Shown piece after piece: positions 16,187 through 24,743 of a stretch of DNA of 64,000 nucleotides. Within the stretch, counting starts at the first letter, position 1. Every line of letters starts with the position of its first letter. The stretch spans positions 166,961 through 230,960 of the forward strand of contig SCUS01000081.1 of assembly GCA_004297725.1 (NCBI GenBank). Direction: 5' to 3'. A model generated the notes under the pieces. The model saw only the letters and a list, made by a program, of their open reading frames with translations, did not search any database and was not told the DNA's origin. The position numbers were made by a program, and so were the translations under genes. The DNA is from Myxococcaceae bacterium (GTDB lineage: Bacteria > Myxococcota_A > Polyangia > Polyangiales > Ga0077539).

Positions 16187-18652
16187 ATGAAGCTTCGACG
16201 AAGAACACTGGGGTCTGTTGGGCTGCTCGGGTGCATGGCCATGACCTCGGTGGCGGTCGCGCAGCCGCGCACTCCGACGCCGCCGGTTCGTCCCGGCACG
16301 CCCGCTCGGCCGACCGCCGCGCCCGCGCGCCCCGCGCGCCCCGGGCAGCCGACGGGGCTCGCCGCGCAGGTCACGCCCGTGGCCGCTCCCGAGCCTCCGC
16401 CGCCGCCACCGCCACCCCCGCCGCCGCCGCCCCCGCCGCCGCCCTTCCGGGTGGCGATCACCTCGGGCATCAACGGTCAGTTCAGCCCGCTGGTCTGCGG
16501 CGACTCCCCGACGGCGCCGGCCTTCGCCACCATCGCTGGCCAGCTCGCGGCCGAGCCTGACACCCTGGCCTTCGACGCAGGCGACCTGCTCGGCCCCTCG
16601 GCGATCACCCGCCTCACGGTGCAGCACGACGTCGACGCCTTCACCGCGGCGATCGCGGCCAGCGGCATCCGGGTGATGGCCTTCGGCCACCGCGACCTCT
16701 CGGCCGATCGCGCGCCCATCGTCGCCGGGCTCCGCGCGCTGAGGGCGCGCAACCTCCGGCACGTGCTCTCCAACCTGCACTGCGACGCGACGCACCGCGA
16801 GCTCTGCGAGGTCGTCGAGGACGCCGACGACACGCCGGTGCTGGTCGACTCGCCCTCGGGCCGCGTGGCCGTCATCTCCATGGTCGACCCGTCGGCCCTG
16901 CCGCTGCTCGCCCGAGACCGCGCCGCCGGGCTGACGCTCGATCCGCTCGACGAGGCGCTGCCCCGCGCGGTGACCGCGGCGCGCACCGCCGGCGCGGCGC
17001 ACGTGATCGTGGTGATCGACCCGAGGGCCCGCCACGAGCTCGAGCAGGCGCTCACGCTGGCCGACCTCTTCGAGGCGGCCGAGGGCCCCGACGCGATCGT
17101 GGTCCATGACCTCCCCGCGGGCACCGGCTCCGTCCACACGGCGCGCTCGGGGGTGCCCATCGTCGCCACGCGACCGGGCAACGCCCTGGTGCTGGAGCCC
17201 GGCGCCGCCAGGGTGGCCCGCGCGGCGCGCGCCGGGACGGCCCCGGAGGGCGTCACCTCCTTCGTCAACTCGACGCGGCAGTGGCTCTGCACCACCTACT
17301 CGCAGCCGATGCCGGGCGGGCACCTCAGCGCCGACCTCACGCGCGATCAGTTCGCGGGTCTGCTGCTCGACGTGCTCCGCGACCGCGCGGAGGCCGACGT
17401 GGCGATCATCAACCGCGGCGCCGTCCGGCAGCCGACCGGGCTCTTCCCGCTGCACGGCAACGTCACGGCGCTCACCATCGCCGCCGCGCTACCCTTCGAG
17501 GACTCGCTTCACGTCGCCCGGGTCACCGGCGCGGTGCTCAAGGCGCTGGCGACCTCGGCCCGCGCGGACGGCTTCTACCTCCGAGGCGTGAGCGACGACG
17601 GCACCAAGATCAACGGCCGGCTCATCGACGACGCGCAGCAGTACCGGATCATCACCACCGGCTTCGTCGCCACGGGCGGCGACGGCGGCGTGGGCGCCGG
17701 GGTGGAGTACCAGCGCTTCAACGCGCGCAGCCTGCAGGACACCTTCCTGGCGTGGCTCAACATCCCTCGCACGGGCGACATCACCGAGGCGCCCAGCGAC
17801 CCGGCGGACCACACCCGCTGGAACTTCCGCTGGACCACGGACGTCGGCTTCACCTCGACGACCATCGCCGCCAACCCCTTCGAGGGGACGGGCCTCCGGT
17901 ACGACGTGCCGCAGCTCTCTCGCGCGCAGTCGAACAACCTCCGCATCGACTCGCTGGTGCGGGCCGACGCGGACAACCCCTACTTCACCTGGGACAACGG
18001 GCTGCGCCTGCAGTACGGCCGCGCCTCGGTGACCCCGTCGCCGACGATGGCCGCGCCGTCGCCCGCCACCGGGCCCTTCGACGAGAACCTCGACCTCATC
18101 TCGTACAACACCGCGTTCACGTGGCGGTGGTTCCGCGGTGATCGGAAGTGGTTCCACCCGCTGCCGGTGGCGCTCGGATTCGTGGAGACCGAGATCGACG
18201 GCCCCCCGTCGCCCCGCAACCCGGACTACCACCACCTCACGCTGCGCCCCACGGTCGGCGCGCGCTTCGAGCTCCTCGAGCGCATGACCCTCAACCTCAC
18301 CGCCGGTATGAACTGGCAGGAGGCCCTCGCCCCGAGCCAGGTCGCCGGCTCGAAGGCCGAGTTCGCCATCGTCGGCTCGCTCGTGGCGCGCCCCGGCACC
18401 CTCTTCACCATCGGCGGCCGCAACATCGATGGCGGCTTCTCGGTGGAGTACACCCTCAGCGACCCGGGCAACTCCGACAGCCAGATCGTGCGCGCCTCGG
18501 GGCGCCTCTCGATCCCGCTCTTCCAGCCGCTGCAGCTCACGCTCGGCTATGACCTCTTCGCCCGCACGGTCAACGGACAGGCCTGGGGCCTCGGTCACGA
18601 CACGACCATCGGCCTGCGCATCGCCTTCTCCCGCTCGGTCCAGCTCTTCTAG
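16187..18652 (+). CDS. Degenerate 5'-nucleotidase-like protein fused to an outer-membrane beta-barrel
   Basis: An 821-residue exported protein with a signal peptide (about 1-25, ending AVA). A Pro/Ala linker contains 17 consecutive prolines (70-86). An N-terminal domain patterned on UshA-type metallophosphatases follows, and then a 5'-nucleotidase C-terminal domain (DVAIINRGAVRQP, LPFEDSLHVARVTG). Most metal ligands are missing: the opening DxH is replaced by ITSGING, the GNHE motif by GHRD, and the later His motifs by VVIDPRA and VHDL. Only the Asp of FDAGD is recognisable. The last 260 residues alternate in beta-barrel style and end in phenylalanine, the usual outer-membrane insertion signal. 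GAGGGGAG precedes the start. It is probably a surface binding protein rather than an enzyme. Confidence 0.7.
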   Translation: MKLRRRTLGSVGLLGCMAMTSVAVAQPRTPTPPVRPGTPARPTAAPARPARPGQPTGLAAQVTPVAAPEPPPPPPPPPPPPPPPPPFRVAITSGINGQFSPLVCGDSPTAPAFATIAGQLAAEPDTLAFDAGDLLGPSAITRLTVQHDVDAFTAAIAASGIRVMAFGHRDLSADRAPIVAGLRALRARNLRHVLSNLHCDATHRELCEVVEDADDTPVLVDSPSGRVAVISMVDPSALPLLARDRAAGLTLDPLDEALPRAVTAARTAGAAHVIVVIDPRARHELEQALTLADLFEAAEGPDAIVVHDLPAGTGSVHTARSGVPIVATRPGNALVLEPGAARVARAARAGTAPEGVTSFVNSTRQWLCTTYSQPMPGGHLSADLTRDQFAGLLLDVLRDRAEADVAIINRGAVRQPTGLFPLHGNVTALTIAAALPFEDSLHVARVTGAVLKALATSARADGFYLRGVSDDGTKINGRLIDDAQQYRIITTGFVATGGDGGVGAGVEYQRFNARSLQDTFLAWLNIPRTGDITEAPSDPADHTRWNFRWTTDVGFTSTTIAANPFEGTGLRYDVPQLSRAQSNNLRIDSLVRADADNPYFTWDNGLRLQYGRASVTPSPTMAAPSPATGPFDENLDLISYNTAFTWRWFRGDRKWFHPLPVALGFVETEIDGPPSPRNPDYHHLTLRPTVGARFELLERMTLNLTAGMNWQEALAPSQVAGSKAEFAIVGSLVARPGTLFTIGGRNIDGGFSVEYTLSDPGNSDSQIVRASGRLSIPLFQPLQLTLGYDLFARTVNGQAWGLGHDTTIGLRIAFSRSVQLF

Positions 18653-18682
18653 CCATCACACCCCCCGGGGCGGCGCCCCGCC

Positions 18683-18711
18683 GCGACCCTTGCGGATCTC
18701 GCGAGGGTTGC
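18683..18711. terminator. 12-bp hairpin between OMP-fusion and carboxylase genes
   Basis: Bases 18683-18694 pair fully (two G-T wobbles) with 18700-18711 around the loop GATCT. A second hairpin, CGGGGC/GCCCCG, sits just upstream at 18666-18680. Together they probably terminate the preceding gene; an mRNA leader role for the carboxylase gene is possible. Confidence 0.55.
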
Positions 18712-18726
18712 GGTAGGGCAAGCGCC

Positions 18727-20256
18727 ATGTCCGACGCACGACTCAAGGGGATCCTCGCGCGCGTCCAGCGCGGCGGGGCCGAGAAGTACCACGCGAAGAA
18801 TACCAAGGAGGGTAAGCTCTTCGCCCGTGAGCGCATCGCGCGGCTCATCGACGAGGGCTCCTTCGAGGAGGAGGCGGCGCTCGCCAACAACGTCGACCAC
18901 GACCTCCCTGCGGACGGCGTCGTCACCGGCACCGCCACGGTCCACGGCCGCACCGTCGCGATCATGGCCAACGACTCGACCATCAAGGCCGGGTCATGGG
19001 GCTGGCGCACCGTGGAGAAGATCCTTCGCATCCAGGAGATCGCCAAGGAGCTCCAGTGCCCGCTGCTCTACCTGGTGGACTCCGCCGGGGCCCGCATCAC
19101 CGACCAGATCCAGATGTTTCCGGGCCGGCGCGGCGCGGGGCGCATCTTCTACAACCAGGTGCAGATGTCGGGACAGATCCCGCAGCTCTGCCTGCTCTTC
19201 GGGCCGAGCGCCGCGGGCGGGGCATACATCCCAGCCTTCTGCGACGTGGTGGTGATGGTGGAGGGCAACGCCAGCATGTACCTGGGCTCGCCTCGCATGG
19301 CCGAGATGGTCATCGGCGAGAAGGTCACGCTGGAGGAGATGGGCGGCGCCAAGATGCACTGCTCGGTCTCCGGCTGCGGCGACGTGCTGGTGAAGTCCGA
19401 GGACGAGGCCATCGCCTGGGCGAAGCGCTACCTCGCGTACATGCCCCAGAACTTCGATGAGATCCCTGCTCGCATCGAGTCCGTGGCGCCGGACGCCAGC
19501 GGCAAGACGCTGGAGCAGATCGTCCCGGTGGACGAGAACAAGCCCTTCAACATGTTTCACTTCATCCGGGAGATCGTCGACAAGGACAGCCTCCTCGAGG
19601 TGAAGAAGCTCTTCGCGCAGGAGATGATCACCGCCTTCGCGCGCATCGACGGGCAGCCCGTGGGCATCGTGGCCAACCAGCCCTGGTACAAGGGCGGCGT
19701 GCTCTTCGTCGACAGCGCCGACAAGGCCGCGCGCTTCATCTGGCTCTGCGACGCCTTCAACATCCCGCTGCTCTACCTGGCCGACGTGCCGGGCTTCATG
19801 ATCGGCACCAAGGTCGAGCGCGAGGGCATCATCCGTGCGGGCGCCAAGATGATCGCCGCGGTGAGCGAGGCCCGGGTGCCGAAGCTCTCGGTGGTGGTGC
19901 GCAAGGCCTACGGGGCAGGGCTCTACGCGATGTGCGGGCCGGCCTTCGAGCCCGACGCGTGCCTCGCGCTGCCCACCGCCTCCATCGCGGTGATGGGCCC
20001 GAGCGCGGCCGTCAACGCGGTCTATTACAACAAGATCCAGGAGGTTCCGGCGGGCCCGGAGCGCGACGAGTACGTCAAGAAGCTCCGCGAGGAGTACCGG
20101 GAGGACGTCGACCTCTACAAGCTGGCGAGCGACCTGGTCATCGACGCCGTGGTGCCCTTCGAGGGGCTGCGCGCCGAGCTCTCGCGGCGCTTCTCGCGGC
20201 TCAAGACCAAGCGCGAGCCGCGGCCCCGCAAGCACCACATGGTCCCGCCGGTCTAG
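18727..20256 (+). CDS. Acyl-CoA carboxylase, carboxyltransferase (beta) subunit
   Basis: A 509-residue biotin-dependent carboxyltransferase of the propionyl-/methylcrotonyl-CoA carboxylase beta family. It has the two crotonase-like halves and both oxyanion-hole segments, GPSAAGGAYIPA in the N-half and VRKAYGAGLYAM in the C-half. The N-terminal LFARERIARLIDEGSF is typical. It transfers CO2 from carboxybiotin to an acyl-CoA. The biotin carboxylase/carrier subunit is not in the window, so the substrate is open. AKMHCSVSGCGDV in the middle is characteristic of a subgroup found in deltaproteobacteria-like genomes. A small membrane-anchored gene follows after 4 bases, probably in the same transcript. 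Confidence 0.92.
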   Translation: MSDARLKGILARVQRGGAEKYHAKNTKEGKLFARERIARLIDEGSFEEEAALANNVDHDLPADGVVTGTATVHGRTVAIMANDSTIKAGSWGWRTVEKILRIQEIAKELQCPLLYLVDSAGARITDQIQMFPGRRGAGRIFYNQVQMSGQIPQLCLLFGPSAAGGAYIPAFCDVVVMVEGNASMYLGSPRMAEMVIGEKVTLEEMGGAKMHCSVSGCGDVLVKSEDEAIAWAKRYLAYMPQNFDEIPARIESVAPDASGKTLEQIVPVDENKPFNMFHFIREIVDKDSLLEVKKLFAQEMITAFARIDGQPVGIVANQPWYKGGVLFVDSADKAARFIWLCDAFNIPLLYLADVPGFMIGTKVEREGIIRAGAKMIAAVSEARVPKLSVVVRKAYGAGLYAMCGPAFEPDACLALPTASIAVMGPSAAVNAVYYNKIQEVPAGPERDEYVKKLREEYREDVDLYKLASDLVIDAVVPFEGLRAELSRRFSRLKTKREPRPRKHHMVPPV

Positions 20257-20260
20257 GACC

Positions 20261-20809
20261 GTGGCGACCGATCCCGACGCCGTCGACGGACCGAAGAAGA
20301 AGCCCGCGCGCTCGATCGGCGCGCTGGTCGCGCTGGGCGCCGTCGCGGTGACCATCCCGCTGCTGCTCTACGCCGCGCGCAACGGCCCCGACCACGAAGA
20401 CCGCCTCCACGACCCGCTGGAGCTATCCGACGAGGCCGAGCTGCGCGCCGTCGTGCAGGCGATCTCCGGGGTGATCCGGGCGCGCCCCGGCGACGAGGAG
20501 GAGCGGGCGATACGGACGCTCGAGGGCCTCCATCCCCGCAGCCCCGGGGCGAGCGACCTGCGCGAGTCCTGCGTGACGACCTACCGAGGCGCCCACGACG
20601 CCCAGCAGATCTCCGCCGAGCTGCGCGGCCTGCTCCCGAGCGACGGCGGCACGCTCGGCGAGGAGCAGGTACGTCGCATGAACGAGATGTTCGACCGCAG
20701 CCGGCGGCTGCTCAACGAGGCGCGCGACGCCCACCTGCGCTGCGTCGGGCTCTACGAGCAGGCGGCCACCCGGCTGCACATCACCCCGGCACGACGACCC
20801 AACTCCTGA
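20261..20809 (+). CDS. Hypothetical membrane-anchored protein
   Basis: A 182-residue protein starting with GTG four bases after the carboxylase stop. A short cytoplasmic N-terminus containing PKKKPARS precedes one transmembrane helix (about 19-38, GALVALGAVAVTIPLLLY). The rest is a helical soluble domain, presumably periplasmic, with acidic and Arg-rich stretches and two cysteines (in RESCVTTY and HLRCVGLY) that could form a disulfide. No family recognised. The tight spacing suggests cotranscription with the carboxylase, but a functional link is not evident. Confidence 0.6.
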   Translation: MATDPDAVDGPKKKPARSIGALVALGAVAVTIPLLLYAARNGPDHEDRLHDPLELSDEAELRAVVQAISGVIRARPGDEEERAIRTLEGLHPRSPGASDLRESCVTTYRGAHDAQQISAELRGLLPSDGGTLGEEQVRRMNEMFDRSRRLLNEARDAHLRCVGLYEQAATRLHITPARRPNS

Positions 20810-20827
20810 CAGGAGCCTAGGACCGCG

Positions 20828-22024
20828 ATGAGCGAGAAGAAGTCCCTGGAGACTCGCGCCGTGCACGCGGGCGAGTCGCGGCGCAACGCGTACGACTCGC
20901 TGACCACGCCGCTGGCTCTCACGTCGACGTACACCTTCGAGGACGGCGATGCCCTCGGGCGACACCACCGCCGCGAGGTCGAGCGTGAGGAGTACGGACG
21001 CTACGGCAACCCCACCGTGCGCGCCGCCGAGCGCAAGGTCGCCGACCTCGACGGCGCCGAGGACGCCGCGCTCTTCTCCTCGGGCATGGCCGCCGTCACC
21101 ACCGCGCTGCTCGCGATGCTGCGCTCGGGCCACCACGTGGTGCTCACCCGCGACTGCTACCGGCGCACCCGTCAGTTCGTGACCGGGGTGCTGCCTCGCT
21201 TCGGCGTGGAGTCGACGGTGGTCGAGCCCGGTGACCCCGAGGCGATCGAGCGCGCCATCGTCCCAGGGAAGACCCGTGTGGTGATCTCCGAGTCGCCGAC
21301 CAACCCCTACCTCCGCGTGGTGGACCTCGAGGCGCTGCGCTCGATCAAGGCCGCCTTCCCGTCGGTGAAGTTCATCATCGACGCGACCTTCTCGACGCCG
21401 GTCAACCAGCGGCCGATCGAGCACGGGGTCGACCTGGTGATCCACTCGGCCACCAAGTACCTCGGCGGCCACAACGACCTGCTCGCCGGATCGGTCAGCG
21501 GGTCGGCCGCGCTCGTCGACGCGATCCGTGATTTCCGTGGGGTGATGGGCGGCGTCCTCGACCCCCACGCGGCCTACCTGCTCCTGCGAGGGATGAAGAC
21601 CCTCGGGCTTCGCGTGGCCCGGCAGAACGCCTCGGCGCTCTCGCTCGCCCGCGCGCTCGAGACCGACCCGCGCATCGAGCGGGTGTTCTTCCCGGGGCTG
21701 GAGAGCCACCCCGACCACCGCGTGGCCATCGCGCAGATGTCCGGCTTCGGGGGCGTGGTGAGCTTCCTGGTGAAGGGCGACGGCCCGCGCACCGAGCGCT
21801 TCGTCGACGCCTGTCGGGTGGCCGCCATCGCCCCGTCGCTCGGCGGGGTCGAGACGCTCATCGAACAACCCGCGCTGATGTCCTATTACGAGATGAGCCC
21901 GGAGGAGCGGGTCGCGGTCGGCATTCCCGACAACCTGGTTCGCCTCGCGGTGGGCATCGAGTCCTCCGACGACCTGCTCGACGACCTCGCGCAGGCGCTC
22001 GACGTCGCCTTCGCGGGTCAGTGA
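20828..22024 (+). CDS. Cystathionine gamma-synthase/lyase-family PLP enzyme
   Basis: A 398-residue Cys/Met-metabolism PLP enzyme. Family markers are ETRAVHAGE at the start, YGRYGNPTVRAAERKVA, the cofactor loop SSGMAAVTTALLA, and the Schiff-base lysine in HSATKYLGGHND (about residue 210). It catalyses gamma-replacement or gamma-elimination on homoserine esters or cystathionine; synthase and lyase cannot be separated by eye. Methionine metabolism is also represented by metH about 24 kb away. AGGAGCCTAGGACCGCG precedes the ATG. The 3' end overlaps the convergent lipoprotein gene by 7 bases. Confidence 0.9.
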   Translation: MSEKKSLETRAVHAGESRRNAYDSLTTPLALTSTYTFEDGDALGRHHRREVEREEYGRYGNPTVRAAERKVADLDGAEDAALFSSGMAAVTTALLAMLRSGHHVVLTRDCYRRTRQFVTGVLPRFGVESTVVEPGDPEAIERAIVPGKTRVVISESPTNPYLRVVDLEALRSIKAAFPSVKFIIDATFSTPVNQRPIEHGVDLVIHSATKYLGGHNDLLAGSVSGSAALVDAIRDFRGVMGGVLDPHAAYLLLRGMKTLGLRVARQNASALSLARALETDPRIERVFFPGLESHPDHRVAIAQMSGFGGVVSFLVKGDGPRTERFVDACRVAAIAPSLGGVETLIEQPALMSYYEMSPEERVAVGIPDNLVRLAVGIESSDDLLDDLAQALDVAFAGQ

Positions 22025-23028
22025 TCGGACACGCGGGCGCAGCGCAGCCGGAGGTTCAGCACCCGCTGGATCAGCAGGTAGTCCCCGGTGCGCAGCTCGA
22101 AGCCCTGGCCCATGTAGCCGGCGTTGCAGTCGTCCTGGTGGCGGGACCCGCCGGTGCTGTCGCCGTGGCTCCGTAGCGCCGCGCCGAGCTCGCGCCGAGC
22201 GAGCCAGCCTGCGAGGGGCGCGCAGGTCGCCTGCAGCCGGTCGACCACGCCGCCGGAGTTGATGGTGAAGCGCACGATGGCCTGGCGGGCCGGGCAGAGG
22301 TCGGTCTCGTCTCCGCCGGCGGTGCCGCCCTGGCGAGCGCCGCGGACGGCCATGCCGAGGGTGCCATCGGCGTCGAGCCGGGCACACCAGGGAGCGAGAC
22401 CGCTCACATAGAAGCCCGACCAGGTGGTGAGCCCCACCAGCAACTGCCCCGGTGGGCAGTAGAGCGTTCGGATCGAGTCGCTCGGCGGAGTGCCTTCTCG
22501 CCACGGGGTCGTGTGCGCGTCGCCATCGCTGACGTTCCATCGGATGGGCGTCCCGACGTCCACGGCCGGGACGTCCGTCCCGACATCGCGGGGCGCGTCG
22601 ACCGGGACGTCCACGGGGGCGTCCACGGGGGCGTCCACGGGGGCGTCCGCCGCGTCGGGGATGTCCATCGGAGCGTCGAGCGTCGCGGCGTCGACCACAT
22701 CGACCATCGCGGCATCGGGTGCATCGTCTCCCGGTCCATCCGGGACATCGAGGTCCACCGCGTCGGCCTCGGCGGCGTCGGGACCCACGTCGTCCAAGAG
22801 CACGTCCTCGCCGACATCCAGGCTCTCGTCCGCGACGCCCTCATCGCTCGCGATGGCGCCATCGACGGGGACGTCGAGCTCCTGACCAGCGTCGGGAAGC
22901 GTCATCGGGACGACGTCTGCGGCCACCCGCACCCCGGGGTTCTGGAGCCCACATCCCGCTGCGGTGAACGCACACAAGACCCACGCGCTGGAAGTTCGCA
23001 CGGAGCTCACTCTATCCCGATGACGCAC
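22018..23028 (-). CDS. Lipoprotein with Asp/Ala/Pro/Val repeat linker
   Basis: A 336-residue predicted lipoprotein: a signal peptide with lipobox TAAGC (Cys about residue 26), then a long acidic linker (about 40-160) of DVPVD and DAPVD repeats, then a C-terminal domain of about 170 residues with six or more cysteines. The latter contains YCPPGQLLVGLTTWSGFYVSGLAPWC-type features, broken by ...DLCPARQAIV, resembling disulfide-rich surface domains common in myxobacteria. The linker DNA has a 12-bp unit in three identical copies (22609-22644). It is exposed on the surface or in the periplasm; the function is unknown. It overlaps the 3' end of the PLP-enzyme gene by 7 bases. Confidence 0.75.
   Translation of the reverse strand: MRHRDRVSSVRTSSAWVLCAFTAAGCGLQNPGVRVAADVVPMTLPDAGQELDVPVDGAIASDEGVADESLDVGEDVLLDDVGPDAAEADAVDLDVPDGPGDDAPDAAMVDVVDAATLDAPMDIPDAADAPVDAPVDAPVDVPVDAPRDVGTDVPAVDVGTPIRWNVSDGDAHTTPWREGTPPSDSIRTLYCPPGQLLVGLTTWSGFYVSGLAPWCARLDADGTLGMAVRGARQGGTAGGDETDLCPARQAIVRFTINSGGVVDRLQATCAPLAGWLARRELGAALRSHGDSTGGSRHQDDCNAGYMGQGFELRTGDYLLIQRVLNLRLRCARVSDH
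22609..22644. repeat. 12-bp perfect tandem repeat inside the lipoprotein linker
   Basis: Three exact copies of GTCCACGGGGGC on the plus strand, encoding DAPV steps on the minus strand. The units are in frame, so slippage would change linker length without breaking the gene. Confidence 0.85.
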
Positions 23029-23171
23029 CGCGTGGGCGGCGTCATGCGGTCACTTTCTGCTCCGTGGGTGCGCTGTGTCCTGGGGCTCCCATGACCACCC
23101 CGAATCGGGCTGAAAACGCGGTCCGTTCACGCGGCACACGGGCTGCAGCGCGCAAATCGAGGAGCGTGCGC

Positions 23172-23936
23172 ATGGCGGAGATGAAGTCGCGGTTGCTGCT
23201 GGGCCTGGCGTCGATGGCGATGGTCGCGGGGTGCTACGGCAGCGACGACGCGCTCTCCGAGGGGGAGGGGGAGGGCGCTGGCGTCTCCGCGTCGGTGGTG
23301 AGCGAGCTCACCGTGGGCGGTCACTACTGCCCCACTCGCGGAGAGATCGCCGGGCGCACCATCCCTTCGGACAACACGTACTTCATCACCAGCTTCGGCG
23401 GCGGCGTCGACACGCAGCGGATGGCCTGCACCGGCATCGCGGACGGGCGCTGGATGTACATCGCCGACTCCTGGCGCTTCGGCTGCCGCGCCCGGGTCCG
23501 GGTGACCAACCCCCGCACCGGCCGCTGGTGCGTGGCGCAGGTCGCCGACGTCGGCCCCAACATCTGCGTCGAGCGGGCGGCGGGTCGGCCGATCATCGAC
23601 GCCTCTCCGGTGATCACCCGCGAGCTCTTCGGGCGCAGCTCCGCGGGCTGGTCCGATCGCATCACGGTGCGCGCCGAGCTGGTGCCCTCGACGACCCCGC
23701 TCGGCTGCGCCGATGGCACGGCCGCGCCCTCGATGACCCCGGCGATGACGGCCCCGGTCGCGAGCTGCTTCAGCGGAACCTACGGCCGAGAGATGGCGGG
23801 TCGCACCTGCCTCCAGAGCCGCTTCGATAGCGAGTGGTACCAGTGCACGGGCCGCGGCTGGGCCCTCGACCGTGGCATCCCCTCCCGTCGCTCAGGGCCT
23901 GCGGGCGCCTGCTCGGCGATGATCTCTCTTCGCTGA
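23172..23936 (+). CDS. Lipoprotein with double-psi beta-barrel-like domain
   Basis: A 254-residue predicted lipoprotein with lipobox VAGC at about residue 21 and an acidic spacer (SEGEGEGAG). The middle reads like a double-psi beta-barrel of the RlpA/expansin type: GRWCVAQVADVGPN, IDASPVITRELFG, SDRITVRAELV. The Asp in ADVGPN sits where the catalytic Asp of that family is found. A smaller Cys-containing module closes the protein. It may bind or modify peptidoglycan in the periplasm; enzymatic activity is unproven. Start 23172 is preceded by GAGGAG at 8 bases. An upstream in-frame ATG lacks a signal-peptide context. Confidence 0.7.
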   Translation: MAEMKSRLLLGLASMAMVAGCYGSDDALSEGEGEGAGVSASVVSELTVGGHYCPTRGEIAGRTIPSDNTYFITSFGGGVDTQRMACTGIADGRWMYIADSWRFGCRARVRVTNPRTGRWCVAQVADVGPNICVERAAGRPIIDASPVITRELFGRSSAGWSDRITVRAELVPSTTPLGCADGTAAPSMTPAMTAPVASCFSGTYGREMAGRTCLQSRFDSEWYQCTGRGWALDRGIPSRRSGPAGACSAMISLR

Positions 23937-23939
23937 TTG

Positions 23940-23954
23940 CGCCCCGCCGGGGCG
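23940..23954. terminator. Hairpin between lipoprotein and acyltransferase genes
   Basis: CGCCCC (23940-23945), loop GCC, GGGGCG (23949-23954), directly after the stop codon of the upstream lipoprotein. No T-tract follows. Confidence 0.45.
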
Positions 23955-23975
23955 TCGATGTAGCGCTGTCGCCCG

Positions 23976-24743
23976 ATGGATGCCCACTCGACCATCCGCT
24001 CGGTGCGCGCGGGGCTGAGGACCCTCGGCCTGGCCTCGGTCACCGGCGCGGAGTGCGGCGCGCTCTGGCTGGAGGGCCGACTGCTCGGCGTGTCCGTCGA
24101 GCGTCGCGACGCCTATGTCCGCTCGTGGAGCCGGCGGATGCTCGCGGCGATCGGAGCCCGGGTGATCGACGACCCCTCGATCTCGACGCTCCCTCCCGTC
24201 CCTTCGAAGGGGCGACTCCTGGTCTCCAATCACCGCTCGATGCTCGACATCCTGGTGCTCCTCTCCCGCTTCGGGGGGAGCATGCTCTCCAAGGACGACC
24301 TGCAGCGCTGGGCCCTGGTCGATCGCCTCGCGGCCATCGCCGACACGCTCTACGTCGATCGCAGCAGCAGCACGAGCGGGGCGACGTCCATCCGTCGCGT
24401 GACCGATCGTCTCTCGAAGGGTCGGCTCGTGACGGTCTTCGCCGAAGGGACCACGTACCCCGGCGACGAGGTGCGCCCCTTCCACGCGGGGGCCTTCCTG
24501 GCAGTGACGAGGACGGGCGGCGAGGTGCTGCCGGTGGGCCTCGCCTACCGCGAGCCCGAGGCGATCTACTGGCAGGAGTCCCTCGCGCAGCACGGCCGAC
24601 GGCTGTTGGAGCAGCCATCCATCACGGTCGCGATGTCGATCGGAGAGATCATTCCCGCGGCGGGTCAGACCACCAGGCGGCTGAGCGCCGAGACGCACGC
24701 GGCGGTGCAGTCGGCGGTCGCTCGGGCGAGGGCGCGGCTCTAG
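23976..24743 (+). CDS. 1-acyl-sn-glycerol-3-phosphate acyltransferase (PlsC family)
   Basis: A 255-residue PlsC-type acyltransferase. The catalytic HX4D motif is NHRSMLD (about 87-93). The phosphate-binding block FAEGTTYPG (about 157-165) and the following PFHAGAF correspond to family motif III. It should acylate lysophosphatidic acid at the inner membrane to give phosphatidic acid, although a related lyso-lipid substrate is possible. The N-terminal 60 residues contain a moderately hydrophobic membrane-association segment. Its last 4 bases overlap the convergent esterase gene. The start lacks a clear ribosome binding site. Confidence 0.88.
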   Translation: MDAHSTIRSVRAGLRTLGLASVTGAECGALWLEGRLLGVSVERRDAYVRSWSRRMLAAIGARVIDDPSISTLPPVPSKGRLLVSNHRSMLDILVLLSRFGGSMLSKDDLQRWALVDRLAAIADTLYVDRSSSTSGATSIRRVTDRLSKGRLVTVFAEGTTYPGDEVRPFHAGAFLAVTRTGGEVLPVGLAYREPEAIYWQESLAQHGRRLLEQPSITVAMSIGEIIPAAGQTTRRLSAETHAAVQSAVARARARL

